Source: NAK19 sp034434515 (GTDB lineage: Bacteria > Chloroflexota > Anaerolineae > Anaerolineales > UBA4823). Taken from it: 51,908 nt of DNA. The stretch is taken from the NCBI GenBank assembly GCA_034434515.1, contig DAOTZA010000133.1:1-51908 (forward strand). The letters run 5' to 3'. This document shows positions 15,180 to 24,343 of the stretch, in pieces (within the stretch, counting starts at the first letter, position 1; each line of letters begins with the position of its first letter). Made by a program: the position numbers and the translations under genes. The notes below the pieces were generated by a model, which saw only the letters and a list, made by a program, of their open reading frames with translations, was not told the origin of the DNA and searched no databases.

Positions 15180-16249
15180 ACGTTGCTGTCGTTTTACAAG
15201 GCATTGTCGGTCTTCTGTGGTTAGCCGTTGCTGCGCTGGTTGTGGTTGCCATCGTACGTGCCTCGCGCGGAAAAAAAGTGGCTTCACTGACAACGATCAT
15301 CCTCGGCACGGCGATTGCCGCCATCTTGCTGACCTCCATCAGCGCCGGCTTGGTCTTTATTCGCCCTGAAGAGCGAGGGGTAGTTCTTTCGGCTCTCCAA
15401 CCGAAAGGTTATCGGGAACAAGTTTTGGAACCAGGACTGCGCTGGGTTATCCCATATTTTGAGAGTGTGGTGATTTATTCTATCGCCCGTCAAACTTACA
15501 CCATGTCCATTGCTCCCCTTGAAGGCGAGGTGACGGGTGACGATTCGGTCGCAGCCCGCACTGCTGACGGACAGGAAGTGCTTCTAGATGCCTCGGTGAT
15601 CTATCAGCCCGACCCGGCGCAGATCATTCAATTGCACATCAACTGGCAACGCCGCTACGCCGATGAACTTGTGCGCCCCCTGGCACGGGGAATCATGCGC
15701 GATGCAGTGGCAAAGTACCGTGTCGAAGAGGTTTATAGCACTCGCCGTACCGAGATTACTCAGGAAATCACCGATAAAATGCGCCAAAAACTGGCCGAAA
15801 ACGGGATTATCCTGGTAGATTTTGTGTTAAGAAATATCACCTTCTCCGAGGAGTACGCCAAATCGATCGAGCAAAAACAAATCGCCGAACAACAAGCCCA
15901 GCAAGCACGCTTTGTTGTCGAGCAAAAGAAACAAGAAGCACAACAAGCCATTGAAACCGCTCGCGGTCAGGCAGAATCGGCTCGCATTCGCGCCCAGGGA
16001 GAAGCCGATGCCCGCCTGATCCAGGCGAAAGCAGAAGCCGAAGCCTTGCAACTCATCGCCCAAGCCCTGCGCGAAAACCCAGACTTGCTCACTTATCAAT
16101 ACATCACCAAACTGGCGCCTAACATTCAAGTCATGTTGGTGCCCAATAATATGCCCTATCTATTGCCATTACCCTCCATTGGCCCATCCTCGGTGGTAAC
16201 GAGCACCCTTCCATCCCCCATCTTGCCAACACCCACGACAACTCCCTGA
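15176..16249 (+). CDS. SPFH/prohibitin-family membrane protein
   Basis: A 357-residue protein with two N-terminal membrane helices (about 5-27 and 38-62), an SPFH/Band 7 domain (about 65-240, including ERGVVLSA and the EVYSTRRTEITQEI region), and a long Ala/Gln/Glu-rich coiled coil (about 225-295: EQKQIAEQQAQQARFVVEQ-like, KAEAEALQ). It ends in a Pro/Thr-rich tail. Family members scaffold membrane microdomains and protease complexes such as FtsH-HflKC. It overlaps the PII-like gene by four bases and sits 16 bases before selD. It may organise the neighbouring antiporter, but that is only suggested by linkage. Confidence 0.9.
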   Translation: MNVAVVLQGIVGLLWLAVAALVVVAIVRASRGKKVASLTTIILGTAIAAILLTSISAGLVFIRPEERGVVLSALQPKGYREQVLEPGLRWVIPYFESVVIYSIARQTYTMSIAPLEGEVTGDDSVAARTADGQEVLLDASVIYQPDPAQIIQLHINWQRRYADELVRPLARGIMRDAVAKYRVEEVYSTRRTEITQEITDKMRQKLAENGIILVDFVLRNITFSEEYAKSIEQKQIAEQQAQQARFVVEQKKQEAQQAIETARGQAESARIRAQGEADARLIQAKAEAEALQLIAQALRENPDLLTYQYITKLAPNIQVMLVPNNMPYLLPLPSIGPSSVVTSTLPSPILPTPTTTP

Positions 16250-16265
16250 GGGCAACCTGGAGAGC

Positions 16266-17327
16266 ATGAACGAAACATTCCCTTCCGGCAAGCAAATTCG
16301 TCTGACCAGCCTTTCCAATTGTGCAGGTTGAGCATCTAAGCTAAGCGCACAAGCGCTGGCGCAGGTGCTGCGCCCCATTCAAGGCATCTTTGCGGCTGCC
16401 GATTACCCTAGCCTGCTGGTTGGGTTAGATGAACCGGATGACGCTGCCATATGGCAAATCGCCGAGGATAAGGCAATCGTCATCACGACCGACTTTTTCA
16501 CTCCCGTAGTCGATGATCCTTTTGATTACGGCGCTATCGCGGCCGCCAATTCCCTTTCAGATGTTTATGCGATGGGAGGAAAGCCTTTTCTCGCCTTAAA
16601 TATCGCCGCCTTACCGCCAGATTTGCCAGCCGAAATCCTAAGCGAGATTATGCGTGGCGGCGCAGAAAAGGCGCGCGAAGCTGGCGTTGTCATCGCCGGG
16701 GGACATACGATTCAAGATAAAGAGCCAAAGTATGGGTTGGTCGCTGTCGGATTGGTCCACCCCCAAAAATTCTTCCGCAAAAGTGGCGCAAAACCGGGGG
16801 ACTATCTCATTCTCACCAAGCCACTTGGCTTTGGCACAACCACCACGGCTCTCAAACGCGGGCTGGCAAAAGAGGAACATATCTCCGAAGCTGTGCAATG
16901 GATGAAAAAGCTCAACCGCGAGGCGTCCGAAATCGGCCAACAAATTGGCATAACCACTGCCACCGATATCACCGGCTATAGCCTGCTCGGGCACGCCTGG
17001 GAGATTGCGGCTCAATCGGGCGTTGGTTTGCGCTTTCACTATGAGGACATCCCCTTGATCGAAGGCGCCAAAGAATATGCCACCCAATACATCTTCCCTG
17101 GAGGCGCTTTCGACAACCGTCTCTATTTCCAGGAGCATGTTCGCTTTGACCCAAGGCTATCCGAAGCCGAGCTAATGTTGCTCTTTGACCCCCAGACCAG
17201 CGGCGGTTTACTCTTCGCCGCCTCACCAGACCTGCGGCAAGCCTTCGAACAAGCCGCAAAAAACGCCCATCAACCCTACTGGGTTATCGGCGAAGTTACC
17301 TCAAGTGGCAAGATTGAGGTCGAGTAG
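16266..17327 (+). CDS. selD: Selenide, water dikinase (selenophosphate synthetase), UGA decoded as selenocysteine
   Basis: SelD makes selenophosphate from selenide and ATP, the selenium donor for selenocysteine, selenouridine and the selenium cofactor of some molybdenum hydroxylases. The frame starts at ATG 16266 with GGAGAG just upstream and reads through TGA at 16329-16331 (codon 22), so that the N-terminal active-site motif is CAG-Sec. The product is then 353 residues, the family's normal length. An uncorrected call starting after the UGA would lack the catalytic residue. Downstream features fit: VGLDEPDDAA, ITTDFFTPVVDDP, AANSLSDVYAMGG, GGHTI and a C-terminal FDPQTSGGLL. The usual lysine three residues after Sec in CxxUGxxxK is present as ASK. 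Confidence 0.94.
16358..16374 (+). promoter_or_regulatory. Candidate bacterial SECIS hairpin of selD
   Basis: GGCGCAG and CTGCGCC form a perfect 7-bp stem with a GTG loop that starts 34-36 bases after the UGA. This is at the long end of the usual bacterial spacing but acceptable. Confidence 0.65.
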
Positions 17328-17355
17328 AGTCGTCAGGACTCTGACTCGACTTTTT
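17319..17355 (+). terminator. Terminator at the selD 3' end
   Basis: A 13-bp stem (17319-17331 with 17337-17350, one bulged G) closes a five-base loop and is followed by TTTTT. It includes the selD stop codon and overlaps the last codons of the convergent NifU-like gene. Confidence 0.8.
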
Positions 17356-17572
17356 CAATTTGGGGGAAAAATTGTTTTATCGTGCCTTCCACCCAACCAT
17401 GTAAAGTGGTCGGCAAGAGCGGACATCCTAAACAGGCTCCCCCTAAGCGCACCTTGAGAACTTTGCCGTCAAAGGAAAGAAAGGTGACCGAACCACCATG
17501 ATATTGTTCGATATACGCACTCAGGCGTTCAATCAGGTCTCTTATCTGTTGCTCTACCGATACCTCCGTCAT
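17333..17572 (-). CDS. NifU C-terminal-domain (Nfu-type) iron-sulfur protein
   Basis: A 79-residue stand-alone NifU C-terminal domain. The CxxC motif is in GGACLGCPLLP (about 45-55), which in Nfu proteins binds a labile [4Fe-4S] cluster for delivery to target proteins. The preceding GGSVTFLSFDGKVLKVRLGG strand matches the fold. The gene is 11 bases downstream of the cyclic-nucleotide-domain gene and is convergent with selD. A cluster-carrier role is a family inference. Confidence 0.88.
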   Translation of the reverse strand: MTEVSVEQQIRDLIERLSAYIEQYHGGSVTFLSFDGKVLKVRLGGACLGCPLLPTTLHGWVEGTIKQFFPQIEKVESES

Positions 17573-17583
17573 TCGTTATCCTC

Positions 17584-18063
17584 CTATGGCTCACAAACGC
17601 TGGCGATCAAGCCTTGTCTCAAGAGCGTGACCACCTCGTTGCGCGTGCTGTGCAATCGCTCGGCTATGACATCTGCCAGCCGCTCCAAGACCACAATGCC
17701 GGTCTCGGGGTATTGACTGCACAAACGGCGCAAGTCAGCACCACGAACACATAATAACTCCGAATCGGCGCTGCAAATCGCCCCCGAAGTATAGTGACGG
17801 CTACCCAATGCAGCCGACCAGCCGACAATCCCACCGGGCTTGACGCGGGCGACGACAATTTCCGGGCCGTCCTCCGGTTTATAACGCACAATCACCTCCC
17901 CACGCACCACCAGATATAGCACATCGGCAACATCACCCTGCTCGAACAATAAGTCGCCCTCTTTACAACGGCAAGGCATAAAGAGCGGCTTGAGCAAAGC
18001 AAGCTGCCGGGTGGATAGATTGGCGAAAAAGGGTGAACGTTGAAAAATGTCGTCCTCGTTCAT
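17584..18063 (-). CDS. Stand-alone cyclic-nucleotide-binding-domain protein
   Basis: A 159-residue Crp-like beta-roll domain (about 10-125; FEQGDVADVLYLVVRGEVIV, then PGGIVGWSAAL) with a C-terminal helix, but no helix-turn-helix, so it is unlikely to be a classical transcription factor. It contains several cysteines (C32, C34, C98, C105, C113, C157 by my count). It lies upstream of the NifU-like gene in the same direction, which suggests a sensory or redox link with cluster delivery. The effector is not evident. Confidence 0.82.
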   Translation of the reverse strand: MNEDDIFQRSPFFANLSTRQLALLKPLFMPCRCKEGDLLFEQGDVADVLYLVVRGEVIVRYKPEDGPEIVVARVKPGGIVGWSAALGSRHYTSGAICSADSELLCVRGADLRRLCSQYPETGIVVLERLADVIAERLHSTRNEVVTLLRQGLIASVCEP

Positions 18064-18173
18064 TGCTACCAGCTAAGCCTACCTTTTCTCTGTAATTATC
18101 CCAAATTTACCTGATAAGGTGGCTTCTCTCATAGTGGCAAATGTCACTTTCGAGACGATGATTTTCCATAAAT

Positions 18174-18204
18174 CATGCCTCCAAGATCATCTCTTGGAGG
18201 CATG
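18174..18204 (-). terminator. Hairpin downstream of clpC
   Basis: Two perfect 13-base arms (18174-18186, 18192-18204) enclose a five-base loop, 32 bases after the clpC stop. On the minus strand the stem is followed by ATTTATG, a weak T-tract. Confidence 0.65.
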
Positions 18205-18235
18205 ACATCTTCCCGCACATGAGGCAAAGGTAAGG

Positions 18236-20716
18236 TTAAATCGCCACGGGACTTTTTTGCTCTATGGAAAGGTTGGCTTGCTCTTTGAGCGAAAACGTCA
18301 ACTGTGGTGAGTTCTCGTCCACATCAACCACGATATGGTTGCCAGCTTTGAATTCGCCCGCCAACAGCCGCAGGGAGAGAGGGCTTTCGACATATTTCTG
18401 GATCGCCCGTTTGAGCGGTCGCGCCCCAAAGGACGGATCGTAGCCCACATCGGCAAGCCAGTTGCGAGCAGCTTCACTCAATTCAACCGTAATTCCGTGC
18501 TCACTCAAACGCTCCTGAACCTCTTTCATTTGAAGGTCAACGATCTCGCGCATTTGCTCCAAAGAGAGCGGCGAGAAGGTGATGATCTCATCAATGCGAT
18601 TGAGAAATTCGGGCCGGAAGGTGCTCTTGAGCGCCTTTTCGATCTTCTCCTGGGCTTGGCGTTCTTCATTGCTATCCGTGCGCTGTAGAAAGCCCAGGCT
18701 GCCTGATTTGCGCACGAACTCTGTGCCGAGATTGCTGGTCATGATCAAGACGGTATTGCGGAAATCGACCACGTTCCCCTGCCCGTCGGTCAAACGCCCA
18801 TCATCCAAAATCTGCAGCAGGGCATTCCAGACTTCGGGGTGAGCCTTCTCTATCTCATCAAACAAAATCACTCGATATGGACGGCGACGCACAGCCTCGG
18901 TCAGTTGACCGCCTTCCTCGTAACCAACATAGCCGGGTGGAGCGCCAAACAGACGGGAGACGGTGTGCTGCTCCCGATATTCACTCATGTCAATTCGCAC
19001 CAACGCATCCTCATTGTCGAAGAGGAATTCCGCCAGAGCTTTGGCAAGCTCGGTTTTTCCAACGCCCGAAGGACCGATAAAGATAAACGATCCGATTGGA
19101 CGACGGGGGTCTTTCAAGCCAGAGCGCGCCCGCCGAATAGCATCTGAAATGGCTTTGATGGCTTCATCCTGACCTTTAATGCGCTCGTGCAGGCGCTCTT
19201 CCATGTTCAACAATTTCTCAGCTTCAGTTTCCATCATTTGATTTACCGGAATGCCAGTCCACTGCGCCACAACTTCAGCAATATCCTGAACATCAACCAC
19301 CTCATCCAGTTGATGCTCGGCTTCCCACTGGTCGCGTTGGGCATTGAATTGCGCCTCGAGCCGCAAGCGTTCGGACTTCTTTTGGGCTGCCCGCTCGTAA
19401 TCGCGTTCGATACCGGCTTGCTCTTCTTCGGCAGCCAGGCGGTCGATCTCGCTTTTGAGGGCTTTCAACTCTGGCGGAAGCGAATACAGGGCAACGCGCA
19501 ATTTTGCCGCCGCCTCATCCATCAAATCAATCGCTTTATCGGGCAAACGGCGGTCGGTGACATAGCGGGCGGATAAGCGCGCAGCAGCAACCAGGGCTTC
19601 ATCTGAGAAGTGAACCTTGTGATGAGCTTCGTACCGATCGCGCAAACCCCGCAGCATTTGAATGGTATCTTCTACACTGGGTTCTTCGACAAAGACCGGT
19701 GCAAAACGGCGCTCAAGGGCAGCATCTTTCTCAATATATTTATGATATTCATCGAGGGTGGTTGCGCCAATACATTGAAGCTCGCCACGCGCCAGAGCTG
19801 GCTTGAGCATATTCGAAGCATCCATGGCCCCTTGAGCAGCGCCCGCGCCAACTACCGTGTGTAACTCATCGATGAACATGATGATCTCGCCCTGGGCGCG
19901 TTGGGTCTCTTCGATCACTGCTTTCAGACGTTCTTCAAATTCGCCGCGAAAGCGCGAACCGGCGATCATGCTTCCCAAATCCAGCGCCAGAACCCGTTTG
20001 CCGCTCAAGATTTCCGGCACATCGTTATTGGCAATTTTTTGGGCTAAGCCTTCCACAATGGCCGTTTTCCCAACGCCGGCTTCGCCGATTAGAACCGGGT
20101 TATTCTTCGTTCGGCGGGATAGGATTTGGATCAGGCGTAAAATTTCTACATCGCGGCCGATCACCGGGTCTAATTTTCCTTCCCGAGCTGCCTGGGTAAG
20201 GTCGCGAGAATATTTTTCTAAAGTGCGGTAGCGGCTCTCGGCCTGTGGATCGGTGACCCGCTGGCCACCCCGCAGTTGTTGGATTGCTTCGTAAACCCGC
20301 TCACGCGTCACGCCCGCGCCCTCCAGTAACCGCGCCGCCGGCGTGCTGCGCTCGCTTAAGATCGCCAGGAAAATATGTTCCGTGGAGATATATTCATCTC
20401 GTAAACGATTGGCTTCTTCGTTTGCAAGGTCAACAATCCGTTTCACCCGCGGGGTAATGAAAATTTGCCCTGCTCCACCGCCAAAAATATTCGCCTTGGG
20501 GCTGGTACGTAAAATGTAATCCAAGCGCTCCATCAGGGCGTTGGTATCGACCTTGAGGATTTCCAAAATCTGGGGAATCACCCCTTGAGGTTGTTCGATC
20601 AACGCCAGTAAGATATGCTCTGTATCAATTTGATTATGGCCGTAGCGCTGGATAATCTCCGCTGCACGTTGGGCGGCTTCCTGCGCTCGTTCGGTAAAAC
20701 GATCAAATCGCATCAT
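18236..20716 (-). CDS. clpC: ATP-dependent Clp protease ATP-binding subunit ClpC
   Basis: An 826-residue Hsp100 unfoldase that feeds ClpP. The N-terminal double Clp repeat (about 1-145) is followed by AAA-1 (Walker A GEAGVGKTAIVEGL, about 210), a short middle coiled coil (DYERAAQKKSERLRLEAQF, UVR-like, about 420-445), and AAA-2 (Walker A GPSGVGKTELAKAL). The short middle region separates ClpC from ClpB, whose coiled coil is much longer. It starts with two ATG codons (20716); the leader carries two inverted repeats that may be regulatory. It is the only protease-related gene in the region; clpP is elsewhere. Confidence 0.95.
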   Translation of the reverse strand: MMRFDRFTERAQEAAQRAAEIIQRYGHNQIDTEHILLALIEQPQGVIPQILEILKVDTNALMERLDYILRTSPKANIFGGGAGQIFITPRVKRIVDLANEEANRLRDEYISTEHIFLAILSERSTPAARLLEGAGVTRERVYEAIQQLRGGQRVTDPQAESRYRTLEKYSRDLTQAAREGKLDPVIGRDVEILRLIQILSRRTKNNPVLIGEAGVGKTAIVEGLAQKIANNDVPEILSGKRVLALDLGSMIAGSRFRGEFEERLKAVIEETQRAQGEIIMFIDELHTVVGAGAAQGAMDASNMLKPALARGELQCIGATTLDEYHKYIEKDAALERRFAPVFVEEPSVEDTIQMLRGLRDRYEAHHKVHFSDEALVAAARLSARYVTDRRLPDKAIDLMDEAAAKLRVALYSLPPELKALKSEIDRLAAEEEQAGIERDYERAAQKKSERLRLEAQFNAQRDQWEAEHQLDEVVDVQDIAEVVAQWTGIPVNQMMETEAEKLLNMEERLHERIKGQDEAIKAISDAIRRARSGLKDPRRPIGSFIFIGPSGVGKTELAKALAEFLFDNEDALVRIDMSEYREQHTVSRLFGAPPGYVGYEEGGQLTEAVRRRPYRVILFDEIEKAHPEVWNALLQILDDGRLTDGQGNVVDFRNTVLIMTSNLGTEFVRKSGSLGFLQRTDSNEERQAQEKIEKALKSTFRPEFLNRIDEIITFSPLSLEQMREIVDLQMKEVQERLSEHGITVELSEAARNWLADVGYDPSFGARPLKRAIQKYVESPLSLRLLAGEFKAGNHIVVDVDENSPQLTFSLKEQANLSIEQKSPVAI

Positions 20717-20742
20717 TTCTGTTTATCCTTCCATCACAATCC

Positions 20743-20824
20743 TTTCCTTAGTAGTAAGGAAATTCGCTCTGGTTGGTATCTACGCTTTTCGATACCATCC
20801 ATCTGATTTCTAAAAGGGATTATA
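20743..20824 (-). promoter_or_regulatory. clpC promoter and leader with two inverted repeats
   Basis: On the minus strand a TATAAT -10 lies at 20824-20819 with no clear -35. Between it and the start codon are two inverted repeats: GGTATC/GATACC (20775-20796, ten-base spacer) and TTTCCTTA/TAAGGAAA (20743-20762, four-base spacer, perfect 8-bp arms). Neither matches the CIRCE or CtsR consensus that I know. They could be operators or 5'-UTR hairpins. Confidence 0.5.
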
Positions 20825-20971
20825 CCCTCGCTTTCATTATCATTTTCTCAGACTGCTGTTAACATTCCATTAGAGAGGGACAACCGGGAAGCTGACGAAA
20901 GCCCGGCATCTGGATCGGCTTCACCGATTTGCAAATGCCGTTGAGAACCTTGTTCATTACAGTGGGCAATT

Positions 20972-23182
20972 TCAGGATTCTTCCGCCTCGTCTTCCTCGT
21001 CATCCAGCAAAACCTCTCGATCAAGGCTTCCGGCAAGAAGCGGGCCAACCACACCCATTTCTTCTAATTCGTCCATTAAACGGGCTGCCCGAGGATAGCC
21101 AATCCGTAAGCGTCTTTGCAATAACGAGGCGCTGGCGCGGCGGGTTTTGCGTACAATTTGAATTGCTTGTTCGATCAAGGCATCGTGATCCTGCAAAAGC
21201 GAACTTTCTTTCAGGTATTCTTCCCACGGAGGCAATTCCTCCTGGACAGGGAAACTGCTCTGCCAAAACGTTATCATCCGCTCGATTTCAACATCGTTAA
21301 CCATTACCCCCTGACAACGCAACGGCGCCATTGCGTCAGGCGGTAGGAAAAGCATGTCTCCGTGTCCTAACAAGGCTTCCGCTCCTACTGTATCCAAAAT
21401 CACGCGCGAATCCACTGCCGAAGCCACCGCAAACGCAATGCGGGCCGGAAAATTGGCTTTGATCAAGCCGGTGACCACATCGGTACTTGGACGCTGGGTG
21501 GCGAGGATTAGATGAATACCGGTTGCCCGTGCCATTTGCGCCAGGCGGATGAGCGCATGTTCAGTTTGTTCGGCAGCGGTCATCATCAGGTCGGCCAGCT
21601 CATCAATGACGATAACCAGGTAAGGAAGGGGGGACAAATCTTTGTGACGCCGGGCTTTCTTGTTGTAGGTATCCAGGTTGCGCGAGTGCGTCGCTTCGAG
21701 CAGCTTATAGCGACGTTCCATCTCGCTTACCGTCCATTGTAAGACCCCAAGGATGCGGTCTAATTTCGTTTCAACCTTGCCCATCAGGTGCGGCAGCCCG
21801 TTGAAGCGCACCAACTCAACCATTTTGGGATCAATCATAATCAAGCGCAAATCCTGGGGAGTGTTATTCATGGCTAAACAGGTCGTGATCGCCGCAATAC
21901 ACACCGATTTCCCCGAACCGGTCGTACCGGCAATCAACAAGTGGGGCATCCGCGCCAGGTCACCCACCACAGGGTTGCCCGATACATCCCTGCCGAGGGC
22001 AATGGCTAAGGGGGAACTTACCTTGGCAAAAGCTTCGCTCTCCAGGATCGGCCGCAAGCGCACAACCGAAGCGCGTGGATTGGGCACCTCAATCCCAATA
22101 TAGGGACGACCCGGTACCGGCGCTTCAATGCGCAATCGCTCAGCCGCAAGCGCCAAAGCCAGGTCGCGACTCAAGGCCGAAATCTGCGCCACGCGCACCT
22201 TCTGCTTGGCAATTTCCCCTTCAGCACCATTTTTCTCCACGAAGCCGGGCTCAACAGCAAACTGGGTTACCGTCGGGCCTATTCGCACGCCAATGACCCT
22301 GGCGGGAATTCCAAACTCGCTCAAAGTCTTTTCAATTAAGCCGGCCGTCATATTCACATTGCGTTCGTCGGGGCGAACCTGGGCTTCATTTACCAACAAA
22401 TCCAGAGGCGGCAAGCGATCATCGCGCGGTAAAGGCGGACTCGTTTTCTGAACCTCGCTTTCTTCAGATAAGCGAAATTTCTTGTGCCACTCTTTTGGCA
22501 AGCGTTCCCTGCTGGTTGAGAGTGCTGTTTTCCGGGTATTCGAGATCGGGGATAGGCTCACCGTGGGCTCAAGCGGCAGGGAAGGGGACTTCTCTTCATC
22601 CTTCAACTGGCGTAAAACCCGTCCAAACCATCCACAGGCTACCAATATACCCAAAAACAGCAAAACTGTCATCAACAACCCATGCAAGATCTGCCCGACC
22701 AACCCAAGAGGGATAAACCACCCGCCACTCAGCCTTGCTAGCCCCCAACCGATCCGACCGCCATCCAAACCGGCCTCTGCTCTGCGAAAATCCACTCCTC
22801 CCAGAATGCTGAGCAAAACCAACGAGATAAATGCAACCATCTCCCAAACAATCAACTTCCCCAGTAAGGATGGGAGCTTCAGATGGTCGCGATAAAAAAG
22901 CACGATCCCCAACCATACCAGTCCTGCCACAATCCAAAGACTTCCCCAACCAAACCACAGGCGCAGAAACTGAACCCAAACCGCCAAAAGACCTGCGGAG
23001 AGATCGGGGAAGAGAATACCGAAAAAAGTCATGGCTGCCAAAGCAGAAGCCACAACACCGCCAATATCCCGACCAAAGCGACGGAAGCGGGCAAAGAACG
23101 AGAGCAGTCGCTCAATTTTGGCTTGGGCTGGCGAATTGACCTTTGATTCTTCAGGTTTTGCTTTTGGCTGGTTTCTAGCCAT
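20972..23182 (-). CDS. ftsK: DNA translocase FtsK/SpoIIIE
   Basis: A 736-residue septal DNA pump for chromosome segregation. About four N-terminal membrane helices (residues 40-190) are followed by a Pro/Ser-rich linker (about 195-275), then the alpha and RecA-like beta domains (Walker A AGTTGSGKSV, Walker B VIVIDELADLMM), and a C-terminal winged-helix gamma domain (about 655-715; ASASLLQRRLRIGYPRAARLMDELE-type) that in other species reads polar DNA motifs. The protein ends in an acidic tail (DEEDEAEES). Length and order are standard for the family. It is monocistronic as far as can be seen, with 219 non-coding bases upstream. Confidence 0.96.
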   Translation of the reverse strand: MARNQPKAKPEESKVNSPAQAKIERLLSFFARFRRFGRDIGGVVASALAAMTFFGILFPDLSAGLLAVWVQFLRLWFGWGSLWIVAGLVWLGIVLFYRDHLKLPSLLGKLIVWEMVAFISLVLLSILGGVDFRRAEAGLDGGRIGWGLARLSGGWFIPLGLVGQILHGLLMTVLLFLGILVACGWFGRVLRQLKDEEKSPSLPLEPTVSLSPISNTRKTALSTSRERLPKEWHKKFRLSEESEVQKTSPPLPRDDRLPPLDLLVNEAQVRPDERNVNMTAGLIEKTLSEFGIPARVIGVRIGPTVTQFAVEPGFVEKNGAEGEIAKQKVRVAQISALSRDLALALAAERLRIEAPVPGRPYIGIEVPNPRASVVRLRPILESEAFAKVSSPLAIALGRDVSGNPVVGDLARMPHLLIAGTTGSGKSVCIAAITTCLAMNNTPQDLRLIMIDPKMVELVRFNGLPHLMGKVETKLDRILGVLQWTVSEMERRYKLLEATHSRNLDTYNKKARRHKDLSPLPYLVIVIDELADLMMTAAEQTEHALIRLAQMARATGIHLILATQRPSTDVVTGLIKANFPARIAFAVASAVDSRVILDTVGAEALLGHGDMLFLPPDAMAPLRCQGVMVNDVEIERMITFWQSSFPVQEELPPWEEYLKESSLLQDHDALIEQAIQIVRKTRRASASLLQRRLRIGYPRAARLMDELEEMGVVGPLLAGSLDREVLLDDEEDEAEES

Positions 23183-23401
23183 GGCTCAAGTGAAAGTCGC
23201 CGATAGATTGATTGCCTTTCAGGATGATTTTACCCCATAAAACCCCAAAATGAGCTGGCGTGCAAAGAAGCAGGTACAGAGGGAAATTGCGGGCTTTAGT
23301 AGCGGAACGCAAGCGAGGCGTTTCAAACCTCTGGATTGATCCTATTCAAACCCGCTTTCACCTCTCCCCCCTTTTGCCGTTGGGCTCAGGGGAGCCAATC
23401 T

Positions 23402-24343
23402 TCACCCTAAATCCTCCTTCTGATGCAGCGAGGCGATCACCAACCCACTGAGGATTAATCCTCCCCCAATCATCTGCAATCCGCTGGGCGTTTCATTGAG
23501 AAATAGATAAGCCAGTAAGGTCGAGCCTAACGGTTCCCCCAAAAGAGCAATCGAAACCAGGGCAGTCGGGACATAGCGCAAGGCCCAATTGAAGGTTGAA
23601 TGACCAAATAACTGAGGCACGATGGCAAGGGCAAGAAACCAACCAAACGCCGGCGGTGGATAAGAGAAAACGGGAAGCCCTGTTATGCCCACCCACACTA
23701 GTAACACCAAAGCCGCCACTCCATAGACGGTAAAGATATAGGTGAGTAAGGAATAGCGAGCGCGTAAAAATCGTCCCACCAGAAGATAGAACGCCGCCAG
23801 AAGACCTCCCAGCAAGGCAAGAAAATCTCCCCACAAGGCCTGGACGCCTAAAAACTCATCCCAGCGAGGACACTGTAGCCCGCCTGCACCCCAATGGCAG
23901 CTTTCACTGATGCCCACCAAAACGGTGCCTCCTAACGCAAAGATCATCCCGATTACTGTCCCTTTGCGAATGCTTTCCCGCAAAAAGAGCGGGGCAAACA
24001 CAGCTACCCACAAAGGCGCGGTCGAGACCAGTACAACCGAACTGGCAACCGTTGTGTACATCAATGAGGAAATCCAGGTAGCAAAGTGAAAGGCAAGAAA
24101 AACTCCCGAAAGAACCGCCAGGATCCATTCCCGCCGCAAGGCGCGTAACTCCTGCCTGGAACGGATCAGCACAATCGGCAGGAGGATCAACGTTGCAATC
24201 CCCAGACGGTAAGCTGAAACGACCAGGGGAGAGGCATACTGCAAAGCCTGACGCGCCAGAATTGAGCCACTGGAAACAGCTAAGATTCCCCAGGCAAAAG
24301 CCAGCAAGGGTGAAAGCGGAGGGCGAGAAGCGGCTTTGTTCAA
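23402..24343 (-). CDS. EamA/RhaT-type (DMT superfamily) transporter
   Basis: A 313-residue membrane protein with ten predicted helices in two homologous EamA halves (about 10-145 and 170-305). The conserved first-half region (WGILAVSSGSILARQALQYASPLVVSAYRLG) and the second-half YVPTALVSIALLGEPLGSTLLAYLFLNE are typical of DMT metabolite exporters. The start codon overlaps the stop of the sodX-like gene by four bases (ATGA), so it is the third gene of the nickel superoxide dismutase operon. Whether it moves a metabolite unrelated to the dismutase or helps with metal or redox balance is unknown. Confidence 0.9.
   Translation of the reverse strand: MNKAASRPPLSPLLAFAWGILAVSSGSILARQALQYASPLVVSAYRLGIATLILLPIVLIRSRQELRALRREWILAVLSGVFLAFHFATWISSLMYTTVASSVVLVSTAPLWVAVFAPLFLRESIRKGTVIGMIFALGGTVLVGISESCHWGAGGLQCPRWDEFLGVQALWGDFLALLGGLLAAFYLLVGRFLRARYSLLTYIFTVYGVAALVLLVWVGITGLPVFSYPPPAFGWFLALAIVPQLFGHSTFNWALRYVPTALVSIALLGEPLGSTLLAYLFLNETPSGLQMIGGGLILSGLVIASLHQKEDLG

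Noticed and set aside
18133..18150. Crp-type site GTGGC-N4-GTCAC upstream of the cyclic-nucleotide-domain gene
   Set aside because: One arm mismatches and spacing is not that of known Crp or Fnr sites; chance is as likely.
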